Both the position numbers and the translations under genes were made by a program. From contig OY756141.1 in assembly GCA_963576785.1 (NCBI GenBank), positions 1,488,001 through 1,552,000 on the forward strand: a stretch of 64,000 nt of DNA, written 5' to 3'. This document shows positions 35,406-47,000 of the stretch, one piece after another (position 1 is the first letter of the stretch; each line of letters starts with the position of its first letter). The stretch is from Chlorophyllum brunneum. Lineage: Eukaryota > Basidiomycota > Agaricomycetes > Agaricales > Agaricaceae. The notes under the pieces were generated by a model. That model was given only the letters and a program-made list of their open reading frames with translations, made no database searches and was not told the DNA's origin.

Positions 35406-36597
35406 TCAACGGGATCCATCACCGTGGCACACCATCCGTAGTCGCTCTTCATCAATCAGCGGCACCATCCTGTCAAAAGCTCTAAGTACAGCCAGGCTGG
35501 AGGGCCTTGCTTCTGGACGGTCGTTCAACATTGGCTTCACAACGTGCATCAGCTCTGGAGCATAGTATCCTGTTAACTGTGATCATGTTAGTCTAGGTCC
35601 CAGTGAAACCTAAAGCCTTTACCTTGCAGGCCCGTAGAATGAGGACTCCGAGTGCCCATACATCAACTTTAAAAGGGTCTGATGATCCTCCTCGTTCACA
35701 TTCAGGTGGTACCTCGGTGGCTCGCCTGCATATAATCCGAGGATTTGGGTCATCATCGAACCGACGTGCGAGCTCGAAGTCTATATAAGCATAGCGTCCA
35801 TTGTAGTCGGTAACCAAATTCCGCAGTGAAATATCGAGGTGTGCCATCTTTAAACTATGCATAAATACAGCATGCTAGATACCCATCATTTGTCAACCCA
35901 CGAAGCTCGAGTACTGCTGGAAGATGTGACCCACCTCGATGCATTGACGCAACGCTGCAAAGAAGAGGCTGAGGCAGCACGGTCCATCATCAGTGATGAG
36001 TTGGGATGACCACTCCTCCATGACAATAAACCCGATGTCATCTGGTGGAAACTCGATCAGATCGATTACAGCTGGTTATTTTCAAAACAACGTTCAAGTC
36101 AGTCGATACCCATCATAGTACATGGCAAGTACGCACGTATTGTGTGGTTTCTTGGGTCCTCGCGAAGAGCCCTCCGTGAAAGGTGGCGGATGATGTCATA
36201 TTCGTGACTGAATATGTGGGCAGCTTTGACGACTATCTTTATTCCGTCATATACCCGGGTTCCCCGAAAAAGGTTTGCAGGCTAGGCGGAATCAGCATCC
36301 GGGAGTCGAGAGGCGCAAACGACTCACGAGGCCTTCATCCGGACACAGCGCCTCTTCACCTAATTCGGTGTCAATGCCGGCGGGAACAGCTTTCAGTGAC
36401 TGTCCCTGTTGACCATTCTCTTGGTAAAAACGTTTCACGTCTCGGATGGTGTCTAGGCGGAAGCCTCTCGAACGGATGAGGGTTCGATATTTGGGCCAGT
36501 AGGGAAAGACGCGTTGGTTCACCTCCTCTTCGTCGAACGAAGAAGAGGAAGAGGAAGAGTAGTCGCTGTCATAGTCAGAGTCCCAATTGTTGTGCAT
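35406..36597 (-). CDS. Basidiomycete protein kinase-like protein with variant DFG
   Basis: The ATG at 36595-36597 gives MHNNWDSDYDSDYSSSSSSS, a Ser-rich acidic N-tail, then YWPKYRTLIRSRGFRLDTIR. The kinase fold is visible as FRGTRVYDGIKIVVKAAHIF (ATP-anchoring Lys), HEYDIIRHLSRRAL, FMHSLKMAHLDISLRNLV (catalytic-loop Asp and Asn present; the usual HRD is HLD) and AYIDFELARRF (the DFG motif is DFE). Later parts are FKVDVWALGVLILRA and a C-terminal LNDRPEARPSSLAVLRAFDR. The set looks like the expanded Agaricomycete kinase-like families whose activity is mostly untested. The Gly-to-Glu change at DFG could lower or alter metal-dependent activity, so a pseudokinase is possible. Confidence 0.75.
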
Positions 36598-37162
36598 AGC
36601 AGGTGGGTTGCGGGGTGAAGTAGGTGGCTTCGGCGGCAAGCTTTATAGATTCGGGCAGTTGGAATGATTGCCCGACTAAGGAATAGGAGGACGGAAATGA
36701 TAACCATAGCAAGGTAAAATCATCTGTTTCGACGATCGAATTGGACGTTTTGCCCTCAAGCCACGTTCGGCGGAAGGCAACCGAGAACGCTGTAACCGCA
36801 TTCCGCAAGATCTTCCCCGATAGAGCAGGGCCGTCTGTGTAGGCTATAGTCAAAGCAGGAAAGGAATTCCCAGTAAAAACCAAGCAAAGGTGTTCCGACA
36901 GAGTTGGCGGCAGAACGGTGATGATTCACAGAAGCCAACACGTCAGGTATATTATTGTATATCGCCAGACAAGGTTATACGCCGGCAGAAGGATTATTTT
37001 ACCGACAATACGTGCAGGGAGATAGAGGTGGGACCCAGAGGACTTGTATGGCAACTCTCCCACGCCATATGACCAGACCGCCCGTTGATCGTGCGAACTC
37101 CTCTCCCTTGTGCGTCTTAACACTTTTCTTCCGTCTACCGTGTGTTGGCTCAAGCCATATAC
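36598..37162. other. Intergenic divergent promoter between the kinase-like gene and the RRM gene
   Basis: This 565-bp interval lies between start codons of divergent genes. Minus-strand frames at 36575-36941 have no family resemblance and lack convincing ATG context. No repeats are seen. Confidence 0.4.
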
Positions 37163-37828
37163 ATGGAAGAGGGTACGAAATCAAAGAAAACCGTATTCGT
37201 CGGGGGATTGGGTGACGATGTTGACGAGACCATCATTTATGAGTCTTTCTCTACCTTTGGTATGTCTTTCCACCACCCATCATCCGTACACCATAACGCC
37301 GCAATTCATCTCGACAGGAGATATTCTCGAAGTGCAACTGCCGTCAGCGGTTGTTGATCCCAATCGCCAGAATGGTCAGTTGTACGCGTCTTCCTTGTCC
37401 ACTCCACGCCCACAGGCCTGACATCGCTTAGAGCCTAAGCATCGTGGATATGCATTCGTGACCTTTGGGTCCCCCGCTGATGCACAGGATGCGATTGATA
37501 ACATGGATATGAATGAGCTCAGAGGGAGGGTCCTCAAAGTCAATCTTGCCCGACCCATGAAGGGGCCTATACAGCCAATGGGGAACAGGGCCGGTGGGTT
37601 TATATTCTTCTTCACCCTTGCAATCACTTAGCGTGGAATAGTTTGGGAATCGGAAGAATGGCTAAAAGAACACGTAAAACCGCTCGCGCAAAGCAGAGGT
37701 GCGGAGCTTGCATGGCTGTCTTACCTCATTGATTGATTTAAAATTATATCGTTGTAGGTGTAAAAGGAAGGCAAGAGCAGGAAGGTCAAGACGAAGAACA
37801 GCGAAATGATGACACAATGGAAGAGTAG
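37163..37828 (+). CDS. Single-RRM RNA-binding protein (cyclophilin-33/PPIE RRM-like, no isomerase domain)
   Basis: The ATG at 37163 begins MEEGTKSKKTVFVGGLGDDV, giving RNP2 as TVFVGGL. Five exons join GDILEVQLPSAVVDPNRQNE and PKHRGYAFVTFGSPADAQDA (RNP1 as RGYAFVTF), then IDNMDMNELRGRVLKVNLAR and PMKGPIQPMGNRA. The last exons add VWESEEWLKEHVKPLAQSRG, then a Gln/Glu/Asp-rich tail ending DDTMEE. The RRM most resembles that of nuclear cyclophilin E, including the WESEEW segment that follows its RRM; a cyclophilin domain is absent. It is likely a nuclear or spliceosomal RNA binder. Its 3' end faces TAF13, with a small antisense candidate frame overlapping its last exon. Confidence 0.78.
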
Positions 37829-38002
37829 ATGCTGATAAGTCCAGGCAGGAGCTGAACGGGGATCGATAGCCAATGCATCTAGGATCCAACGCAAAAACAA
37901 GAGCGGGACCGAGTGGATTTTCAGAATACGAACGAATCGTGTGGTAGTAGAGATCCGAGGAGCAACAAGATCAAGGCTGTTGCACCCGATGGCGCGGCTC
38001 AT
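37721..38002 (-). CDS. Candidate small two-helix membrane protein, antisense to the RRM gene end
   Basis: The frame MSRAIGCNSLDLVAPRISTT encodes about 93 residues with two hydrophobic stretches, IHSVPLLFLRWILDALAI and LLFHCVIISLFFVLTFLLL. An upstream exon beginning with an ATG that overlaps the TAF13 stop codon (MNASVLFPVSRMRDLSG) could be spliced on in phase through a GTGAGT..GTAG intron of roughly 103 nt. A GTAAGA donor at the end of the frame might add more exons. No family was recognised. It overlaps the last coding exon of the RRM gene on the other strand by about 100 bp, so it may be a chance frame. Confidence 0.28.
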   Translation of the reverse strand: MSRAIGCNSLDLVAPRISTTTRFVRILKIHSVPLLFLRWILDALAIDPRSAPAWTYQHLLFHCVIISLFFVLTFLLLPSFYTYNDIILNQSMR

Positions 38003-38162
38003 ATCTACGCCATGTGTGGGAATCCAACTATAGAATGATTAGGAGGAGCATGTCAACCCTAGATGTAGGTATATGAGCGAAAGTATAGAAACGAGTTTAG
38101 TTCGCAAAACTCACCGGATAGATCTCTCATGCGTGAGACAGGGAAGAGGACAGAAGCATTCA
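37829..38162. other. Gap between convergent RRM and TAF13 genes
   Basis: This 334-bp region holds the 3' ends of both genes. The only feature is the minus-strand candidate frame at 37721-38002 and its possible upstream exon. Otherwise nothing is evident. Confidence 0.4.
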
Positions 38163-39019
38163 TTAAAACTCCCTCGGGTTGTGAATGTCCGACTCTTCGA
38201 ATTGTGCACGAGCGCGCTTGATATCCTCTTGCATGAATAACAACTCTTCCATCCTTGCTAGTTTCTTGGCGTCCGCTGGCCTCGAGAGCACACGCCGGAG
38301 GTCATCTATGGATAGACGTGACTTCCTGTTCGGTCCTCCGGCCTGCTGGCACTATGAAAGCAACCACTCATGAGCAGCTGAGACCCACATGGCGAAGAAG
38401 GATACAGACAACGTCGGTGATGTATTCTATCAATATCTCCTCCATAACGTTGACCGTGTCATTGGATGGATTACGATCATCGCCGAAGCCGTACATCAAG
38501 CTTTTTACTTCAGAAATGCAGAAATCTCGGTCAAAAGTGGCGCACTATTGCAAAGGCTTGGTCGAGCTCACATTCTTTGGTGAAGAGGCCTTTGAGGTTT
38601 GGCTGTTTACGAGATCCTCTTGTACTAAAGCTTCCAGCAATGGAATTTGTGGTGTTGTCTCGCATATAACTTGGTGTGTAAGTCGTAAACGTAGCCGTCC
38701 TTTGGGGTACAGGAGGAGGCGCCTGGATACTCGAAGTAGCGCCGGCTGGCGTTGATGATAATGATGCTGTGGTTTGTGCCGTAGCGGGTGCAGGCGTCAC
38801 CAGAGAAGTTGGTCGTTGCACAGCGGGAGGAGGATGTTGGATGTACCCATAGGGATATGGCCAAGCGTAGCTCGTTACACCAGTCTGGTAAGCTGGAGCT
38901 TGGTACGAATATGCGCCCGGTGTCTGTGCGTACGTTGTTGGGTGGTATGCACCATAAGGGTATGTCGTAGACGTCGGAGGGTGCGTCCCGGTGGGTGGTG
39001 TGTATGGAGTGTACGACAT
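38163..39019 (-). CDS. TAF13: TFIID subunit TAF13 with long low-complexity N-terminus
   Basis: The ATG at 39017-39019 gives MSYTPYTPPTGTHPPTSTTY and about 150 residues rich in Pro, Tyr, Thr and Ala. The conserved part starts RKQPNLKGLFTK, crosses an intron to DLMYGFGDDRNPSNDTVNVM, EEILIEYITDV, and after a second intron SRLSIDDLRRVLSRPADAKK, LARMEELLFMQEDIKRARAQ and F. It ends EESDIHNPREF. This is the TAF13 histone fold, which pairs with TAF11 in TFIID and contacts TBP for RNA polymerase II initiation. Two canonical introns restore the fold exactly. The N-terminal extension is common in basidiomycetes and has no assigned role. Confidence 0.92.
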
Positions 39020-39086
39020 CGGAAATGGAAGTGAAGGCCAAGAGGTGTAATGGGATACAGTGTTGCATTACATAATATTGAGAAAT

Positions 39087-40904
39087 TCAATCCCCTTCCC
39101 CTTTCTTTACAGACACCTCCAGATGGTGCGCGCTTTCCATCATGGTCTTCATTTTGTGCCATTCTTGATCAATGATGCCTCGTTCATCAAGCCATTCACA
39201 CAACCCATCCGCATCCGTGAGGTCATCAGGTGGTCGTCTACCCCCTGCAAAGGCAACGCGGACAAATCCGCGGTTCGACTTTGCTGCATGGAGATCGTCA
39301 AGTTCGGAACGGATTGCATGGAACAGATGATACTAGCATCATCAACTGAGAATTGAACATGCATTTACGATCAAATGTAATCACCTCCCAGTGCGAGAAC
39401 GCATGATAAATGCGGACACGCCGCGCACAGAACCGGCCCAAATGGAATTCAAGGAAACCAAACTTGGACTTCTTGAGACGAGCAGCAGATTCTCCAGAGT
39501 CATCGCCTGAATCTTCGGAGTCACTCGTGATCTACAGTTCAGTCAGCCAATGAGGTGAAATCAACAACTTCGTCAGACTGAACGTTATCCATGAATCCAA
39601 TTTTGTCATATGGAATACCGCCGAGACGGCCTAAGACGGTCGACAATCGACCCCCGAGATGGCAGGCATCACATGAAGGAACGGTGAAGTCCAATGTCAC
39701 TGTTTCGAAGGTCGGGTATTTTTCAAGTGCCTTCTTAAACTTCGGTCGCCATACGGACGAAGCTATTAATGAGTCCCGAAGTCCCGCCAATTTCCTACGA
39801 GTGATTCTCAGAGGCAAAGAAAAATATTCCTGATCTGGATTGGCATGAACGATGTGGCAAAGAACGACATGATAATGCCCTACTTTTCATCTGATTTTCC
39901 ATGAAGCCACGCCGATCTACGGTTGGACGGACGGCGACATGAACAAAGAATTGGAATATGATCTTGAATTGGTGTGAGAGGTCGTCGTGTGAGCGCATAC
40001 TGAATTCACTTGGAAGCTGAGCAGCAACGGCCTGGTTATCATCTTCGACAATGAAAGAAGAACTTCCACTGTCATCATCACTCCCACTGAAGAGGCTGTC
40101 AGTCTCATGGTTTGCTGGTTTGGCCCCGTTAAATGGTTCTGAGTGATCCCCCCCCGACTGGGAGTGTTCATCCTCCTCACTTGATGACATTGGCTTTCCC
40201 ATCTTTTTCCCTATAACAAGCTACATCTCAGCATGAGGATTCGTGTTCTAATCAATGGAAGACATACGCCTGAGTCTCTCCAAGTTCTGCTGAAACGTGG
40301 TTTTCTTGCCACGGGTACGTAGACGTGATTCGATTATACCTGTATCACTCAGAGTGGAATTTGAGGTCAATGGGGCCAAATACATACGATTCCTGTCAAC
40401 TTCATCGCTAAGAATTTCGTCATCCGAATCCATCTGCTTTGCTTTGCTTTCAGACAAGACTCGCCGTGGCTCGTCTCCAGAGTTGTCTGGAGACTTTGTA
40501 ACCAATCTTCTTAGTCTCCTTTTTCGCGGTTCTACTACAGCGTTGGAATCAGGGCTCGATATATGTTCTTCTCTCTCGTCGCTGTCGCTCTCCATTACTA
40601 TCACTTGCGTTCTCTTGATGCGTGAAGGTAAAGGTGACTGAGACCCCCCGACCTCATCACCGGCGCTCCTGGCAGGGGTTACAGGCCCGAGCTTAATTGC
40701 CTCAATATCAGAGGATTCGTTGGATTCGGAAACGTATTTTCTCTTCAGTCGCCCAGGAGCGATGGACGTGAGAGATGACTGCGTGTTAGTTAGCCTTCGG
40801 GGCCGAGCTGGTGAAGAGTTTGATATGAGGAGAGTTGTCTGGCGGAGAGGCCTCGTATTTCCTGTATTCTTCTGCGCGGTTGTCTTCCGTTTGCTGTCAG
40901 GCAT
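39087..40904 (-). CDS. DUF4211 domain protein (nuclear, acidic/Ser-rich N-half)
   Basis: The ATG at 40902-40904 gives MPDSKRKTTAQKNTGNTRPL. A long disordered region with Ser/Asp blocks follows (ESNESSDIEAIKLG, MESDSDEREEHISS), with basic PRKRRLRRL and RLRTRGKKTTFQQNLERLRR. The C-terminal half has SHQFKIIFQFFVHVAVRPTV, LPLRITRRKLAGLRDSLIAS, FETVTLDFTVPSCDACHLGG and KKSKFGFLEFHLGRFCAQRV, then HAFSHWEYHLFHAIRSELDD. It ends in a helix before HLEVSVKKGEGD. This pattern with a Cys-x2-Cys pair matches the fungal DUF4211 family as I know it. Molecular function is not established. It is divergent from the giant C1-domain gene, with 103 bp between starts. Confidence 0.72.
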
Positions 40905-41007
40905 TGGACACGGATGAGGATTTCAGCAGTGGGGGAGAATATGTAATCGCGACTTGCAACCCTGATTGCCATTTTTGGCCAAACGTGCGGCTCAGGCTCC
41001 TCTCACC

Positions 41008-44000
41008 ATGCGGCCAAGTCTCCCTCGCATAGAGACTGATTACGCGGAACCTCAGCAGCATGAATTACAATTCTCCCTTGATGCAACTTCTCCGTTCACG
41101 CCCATTAGCAGTCGAGCCCCCGGTGGTCCCTCTTTCCGTATATCGACTTCAGCGAATGATCCAACAACACAAGAGGAAGTACTGAGGACTTTCAAGCCTC
41201 CCTCAACCGACCGTGCGCGAGACGAAGGCCGTAAACTTCTGGCCCACGTTCTAACGCAGCTACGCAACCGCTCAATGCCACCGTCCGTCTCGGACGTACT
41301 TGACACATATGAGGAAGCCAAAGATGGATGGAATTTTAAAGACGCCGTGAAGTCACAGATAGGCAAGTTAGACCGGGGACGACGCAGAGACGAGGACTCG
41401 GAGGATGATGAGCAGTGTTATTCCACCGACGCTACCTTCTATCTTATGGTCCAGCTGCAAGAAATCCTGGTCATGTCGCTAGAGCAGCGATGGGATATTT
41501 TTGACGACAGCGGGTACAGTACATAATCATACTGGATCATAACCCTCTTCCAACCCCCGTCATAGATCGTCCCAGAATTCTGTGTTGTCACCCAACAGCA
41601 CCAATAAACCGTCGTCCTCACCGTTTCGTCGTTCGCGGAGCAGCTTTCACAATGGTGGCAGAAAATCACGGTCCCTATCTCCAAGTCGAAAAGCCCAAAT
41701 TTTTGTTTCAGAGCTTCTGGCTCTTTGTATATCCGTCCTCACATCCGTCATTACGGAGGACTGCCGTTTCCAGATCTCTTCCCCTCGGCCCTCGTGCCCG
41801 CCAAATGCCTTGCAGGTAGTGACATTGAATGTGGCACTGGTCTTGCTGCGTATCAATATACATGATCCCTGCATTATTTCACAGATTGGTCTGGCCGTCG
41901 TCCCCGCGTTCTCGACTTTCAATCGGGAAATGTATCCCAGGGTGATCTCCTTCTTTAACCAGGGTATTATAAGGGGCTCCCTCTGGAATCTCAGGAGGCT
42001 CCAGGGTTTCGAGGCCAACCAAGCTGCAGTTGACGGTGAAGTCCGACGTATCCGACAATATGATGCACTAACGTGGTTCTTTGGTTTAGACTCAGTCAAC
42101 CATCCCCTGGTTTCGATTCACGTCGATGAGGTGGCGGAAGACAAACCGCAAAGCGATAGTAATCCTATCTGGAGCCCTTGGACCTCGACTGGAAAAACCC
42201 TGAAAGTCCAGTCAACCAATGCTCCTGCTCAACCCATGCCCATTTATCACCTATCATCAATAATTCCTCCTCTTCTTGGATGCATTCTCGACAACATCGA
42301 ACTTGATACTTCGGATGAGAAAGGCCTCGGGATCATCCAGGCCCTTCCGGCCTTACTCGAAACCATCGTCGACCTGAAAGTTGATGCCTATTCGGATATG
42401 CTCCAGATCGTAGCTTACCACACGCCCAGAGCCCGGAAGTCCGCCGCTAACCTTCTTTCGTCCTTTTGGCCTCGGTCAGTTGGACATGTCCTCATCAGCC
42501 AACCCCCAGTAAACTGGTTTGCCCAACGATCACCCTTGCTTAGCAATCTCCCACATGAGCATCAGTTTATTTCGTGGCAATTCCGACATCGCCATAACTG
42601 GTTCTCGCCCGGAGATTCTAGCCAACATGACTGCAGTGCGTGCAGAAAGGCAATACATGGATTTGGTTTGTTATGCCCATATTGTATATGTGCTGTCCAT
42701 TTCGATTGCTACGACCATCCTGGTGGCAGTGCACTTGTCCAATACGCCCATACTCCTGATCCACACGTTCAGAGAGTTGCCATGTTTCGGTTTTCCAAGA
42801 CCACTAATATCACTTCCATCCAAAGCACAAGAATAAGCGATGACCACCTTCACCGGTTCCACTGGATCAATCTCTTTACTCTTTCTCTCTGTTTCGCATG
42901 CCACCAGCCCCTCTGGGGGTGTGCTTCTCAGGCTCTGCGGTGTGACACTTGTATGCAGCTCGTGCATGTCCATTGTTTGGACGGCGCCATTGCAAAGCCT
43001 TGTGCACCGGTCGCTATTGACTCAACGACCTTGATGATTGAGTTTTCTTCACTGCGGCAATCCTGTTTCGAGAGATACCATGATATTTTAGGCTTGACAC
43101 ACCAGGATCTGGTGAGGAAGTCGTATGAAGAAATATCCATCTTCAAAGACGCTTTATCGACCCAACTGCAGATTCTCAACCATGGCCTGGCGCTAGGGGC
43201 CCTTCTTGTTACAGACAAAGGCAAAAACATCGATCATGAACACCAGCGCCTCCCTGACTTTGAGCTCCATCACACCATCAAGTGGTGTGATGAGGTTTTG
43301 TCCATGGACGGTCTATATGCATCGCCGGCGGTAGAAGAATACCTCCAGGAAAACGGTCTCCTCCAGAAGGACCACTCTATGCTCTACACATGGTCCAGTC
43401 TCGTTTACGTGGCGGCCTCCATGAAATCGCAGTCGACTGCTCTCGGTCCCTCGACCAGCACTTCATCCGATTTCTTGAATGTCACGCAAGTCGATGTGCA
43501 TCCTGACCCGGAGACTGAGGAAGCTTCGCATCCTTTCGACATGATATCTCTTTCCCATATGCGGGATGTTCTAGGCCACGAATTCCATATCCATTCGGAT
43601 GCAGCAGCATATGTCCTTCTTTCACATTTACAGAAATTGGCATTCTTTGTTTCAAAAGACGAAGAAACCTTTTCGGACCTGGCGACCATGCAAAACCATA
43701 AAGACCAATCCTGCTCATTCCCTTTACCCCTGGGCCTCGATCTCTCCATCGAAGTTGAGACGCTCGTTTCAGCCATTGAAGCATGTTTATCCGACACCGA
43801 CCTCTATGTCAACGAATTCGGCTTCCTCCTCCTGACTCGGAGGATGTGGCCCGACGGCCTCATGTCGGATTATGGACTGAAACGGTTAGCACGGGGAGTC
43901 TTCACTTGGATCATAGATGAGGTTAGTGCCCCAGTGACTGATGATCGGCGGCGTTGTTCCACATGATGCTAAATGATATTTTAGGATAGTCAGCTGGCAG

Positions 44001-47000
44001 TCATTCTTCGTGACTACCTTGGAAAAAATAAACCCCTGCCGGGCGTGGCGCGCAGCTTAATGAATCAGTGGCCACCTGTCCACCATGAACGTCCTATCCA
44101 TAGTGGATCTATGCAGAATGGTGGGGATTATCTGGCTTCTCGTCAAGACTTGCTATATCAGTATGCCAGGCGCTGGCTGCTGGCTTTACATAACCAGGAT
44201 GTTGACTTATATGCAAGATCGCTGTTCGATACTTGCGATGAGTTGGCCGATCACGGGGCGGAGATGAGCATGCGGGGTTTTGGTGGCTGTACACCGATGC
44301 AAGGAGAAGTGAGCGGCCTTTATCGCCTTTTCGGTTCATATTTTGAACATCCATCAGCGTTTGATGCAGTGTGAACGAATTCTCCATCATATCTTACGGC
44401 TGTCACAAGCCCGTGTGTTATTTTCGGTCTCTGACACCATCTATCTAAGGTGGTTGGAGCTCGTGCATTGCTACGAAATCCTGGACAAGGTGACTTCTTG
44501 ATTACTTCTTAACTTTGGTTGGCTTGCTTAGGAACCTTAGAACGCATCATCCGGGACTCTTATGAAATTATTTCCTCGAGGCTACGATCAGCGTACCACC
44601 ACTTTGATAATATCAACAACGGGTGAATTCTTGGACAGGTCGACCGGTCTTGACACAGATCCTTGGCAGGTCGTCACGGATACTATCCATGAGTCCAGAT
44701 CGGGGTTGGAAAAAGGATTGAATTGGCTGAACCTCCTTTCGCGGTCTGGAGTCGAGGTTCCTCTCAAAGTCCACAGACAATTTATCACAGTCCTCGACAC
44801 CAATGGCAACCCACTAGAAGGGGGATGTTTGTTCATCAAGACGATACTGGCTTCCCTTTGGCTCCGGTCCTTTGGTCATCAGCAATATCAAACCCTCCTC
44901 GCAAAGTTTCACCTTTCTTTTGTTGCTGCAATTCATAGCGCTCTACAAGACACAGCTTCACGAGCCACAGCGTACGATATTTTTAATTCCCACCAAACAA
45001 CCAATCACGATATCTAAGACAGGCTTGCTATGATCCAATATACCTTTTCGAGCTGTCTGTTACTCTATGGATGTGAACGAGCTCATCTTCTCTCAAGTGG
45101 ACTAATAGAAGATCACTTTGTATCGTCACTCCCTTCCAGGTGAGCGCGAGTACTTGTGTTGCGCATCGAGTTATGATAACTCTTATAGGCGCAAGTTGAC
45201 GAAAGAGACGGTGGAGCTGGAGCCGATTTTCATTGATCCAGCAATCATGAATTCTATAGCCCTTCATCTGAAAATCAAGTCTGAGGATGTGATAGGCATG
45301 GTCGCCATGTTCCTACATGCTTTCTTTACCTCGTCCTCCTTTATAGAGACTCATGAAATGGACAATTTCATTTTGAAGAATGAGCGCCTCCTCTCGAAGT
45401 GGTATAGCCCAATCAATTCTTCGTCGCACTATTTTCTCACCGTCTGATAGTGCATGGAAGTTCTATGACACTCAACGGCCAGAGGTTGCCAAACTGAGGA
45501 CTTTGATTTTATTGCGCATTCTGTCTGTCGATTCTGAGGCGTTCCAGGACCTCCTTGAGAAAAGGCTCTCACAAAGTAAGGAATGGGAAAGACGGTAAGG
45601 GATTTTCAGTTACTCGCCGCGACCCGTGAACCTCATTTTGCGTTCCCTTCCAAGTGCAATATCTGCAACACGTCTGTTCCGTATAATCCAAGATGTATGC
45701 AACCCGTCTTTTAATCTAGACAGCAGGCAGTGGAAACCAGGTGTCGTGAAAGTTTTCCTGTGTTTCTTTTCCCTCCTTTGGTCAGATTCCAAGGTAAATC
45801 CCCGACCCTAATTGCTCATTTGTGCCATGATAACCGAAAGGAGGTCAGGAGGAAGTCAGACTACTAGCGAAAACCCTGTGTTCCAGCCTCTTACCTGCCC
45901 ATTTTGAGGCAATCACCTCCTGCTTTGACGAAACAGTAACAAGGGCCCCTATCTCTGACCGCACTAAGTTAGTCTTGTTCTTAACCCGGCTACGAGCTCA
46001 TCTACCTAAGTGGCAAGGTTCGGCTTCGTCTCTAGTTTCCCCCATTATGCTCGAATCACTCATCGTTGAGATCACAGTGCTTTCATGGGATGCTTTACTT
46101 GAAGTTCTTAACGAGAACTCTGATTATGGTCAAAACGTCTATTCGGATGCTGGCACTGTGAGCGCTCTAGTTCCTTTCAAGTCGTGAAATAACGTAGAGC
46201 ACGCACAGACGAGAATCGATGGGCTTATCGAGGCAGATCCAGAATTAGCCCGCCTCAACGTACGTGGTAACCATCTTTTACTGAGGGGTATGTGTTTTGA
46301 TCCATCAGCAGGCTTCCCTGGTGGCACTGGCCCTTGACATGCTTTCTGATGGGATAAGAGCTGACGGTCTTACCATCGTTAAGATCAAAGCACAATTAGT
46401 GAGGATATTAGGCTCCCAAAACGTATCAGTCGTTCCCGTAGGCGTCACCGGACTTCATCTGGCTTACGGTGAGATCAAGTCAGTTTCGGAGGTTGCACAT
46501 CCATGTCTCGGAGGATTGGTATCGCTTTTGGACTCATGGCATAAAATCGAACTCCCGACACAAATCATCACCAACAATTCGCAAGACGATGACAAAGAGG
46601 TCGAGGTTCTTATCGGGACCGCATACGTCGATATCGCTCTCAATCTCTTAGCAACGTGCGAAGGCATATTTGAGCTTCCAGTGCTTACTCTCAAGCATTT
46701 GCTTGAAGCAATTTATGTTATCATATATAAACATGATTTCGCAAACAGCAGCTTTGGTATCTTTTCGAGCCAATCATTCAGGCGGGCAGTTGTGAGGACA
46801 TTGGATCTTTTAGAGGTTGATGTCCCCCATGAAATACGCCAGCTGGCTTTCTCGGTCATTCAGTCGTTCTTCAGGAAGTCGACGGCCTTCACGAGTTCAC
46901 TCATCCTGTAGGCACAGTCGCCACTTCCCGTGTCTCCACTCACCACTTCATAGGACTGTGGTAGAAAGGATACTGAAGTTGGTAAATTCTCAAACATACC

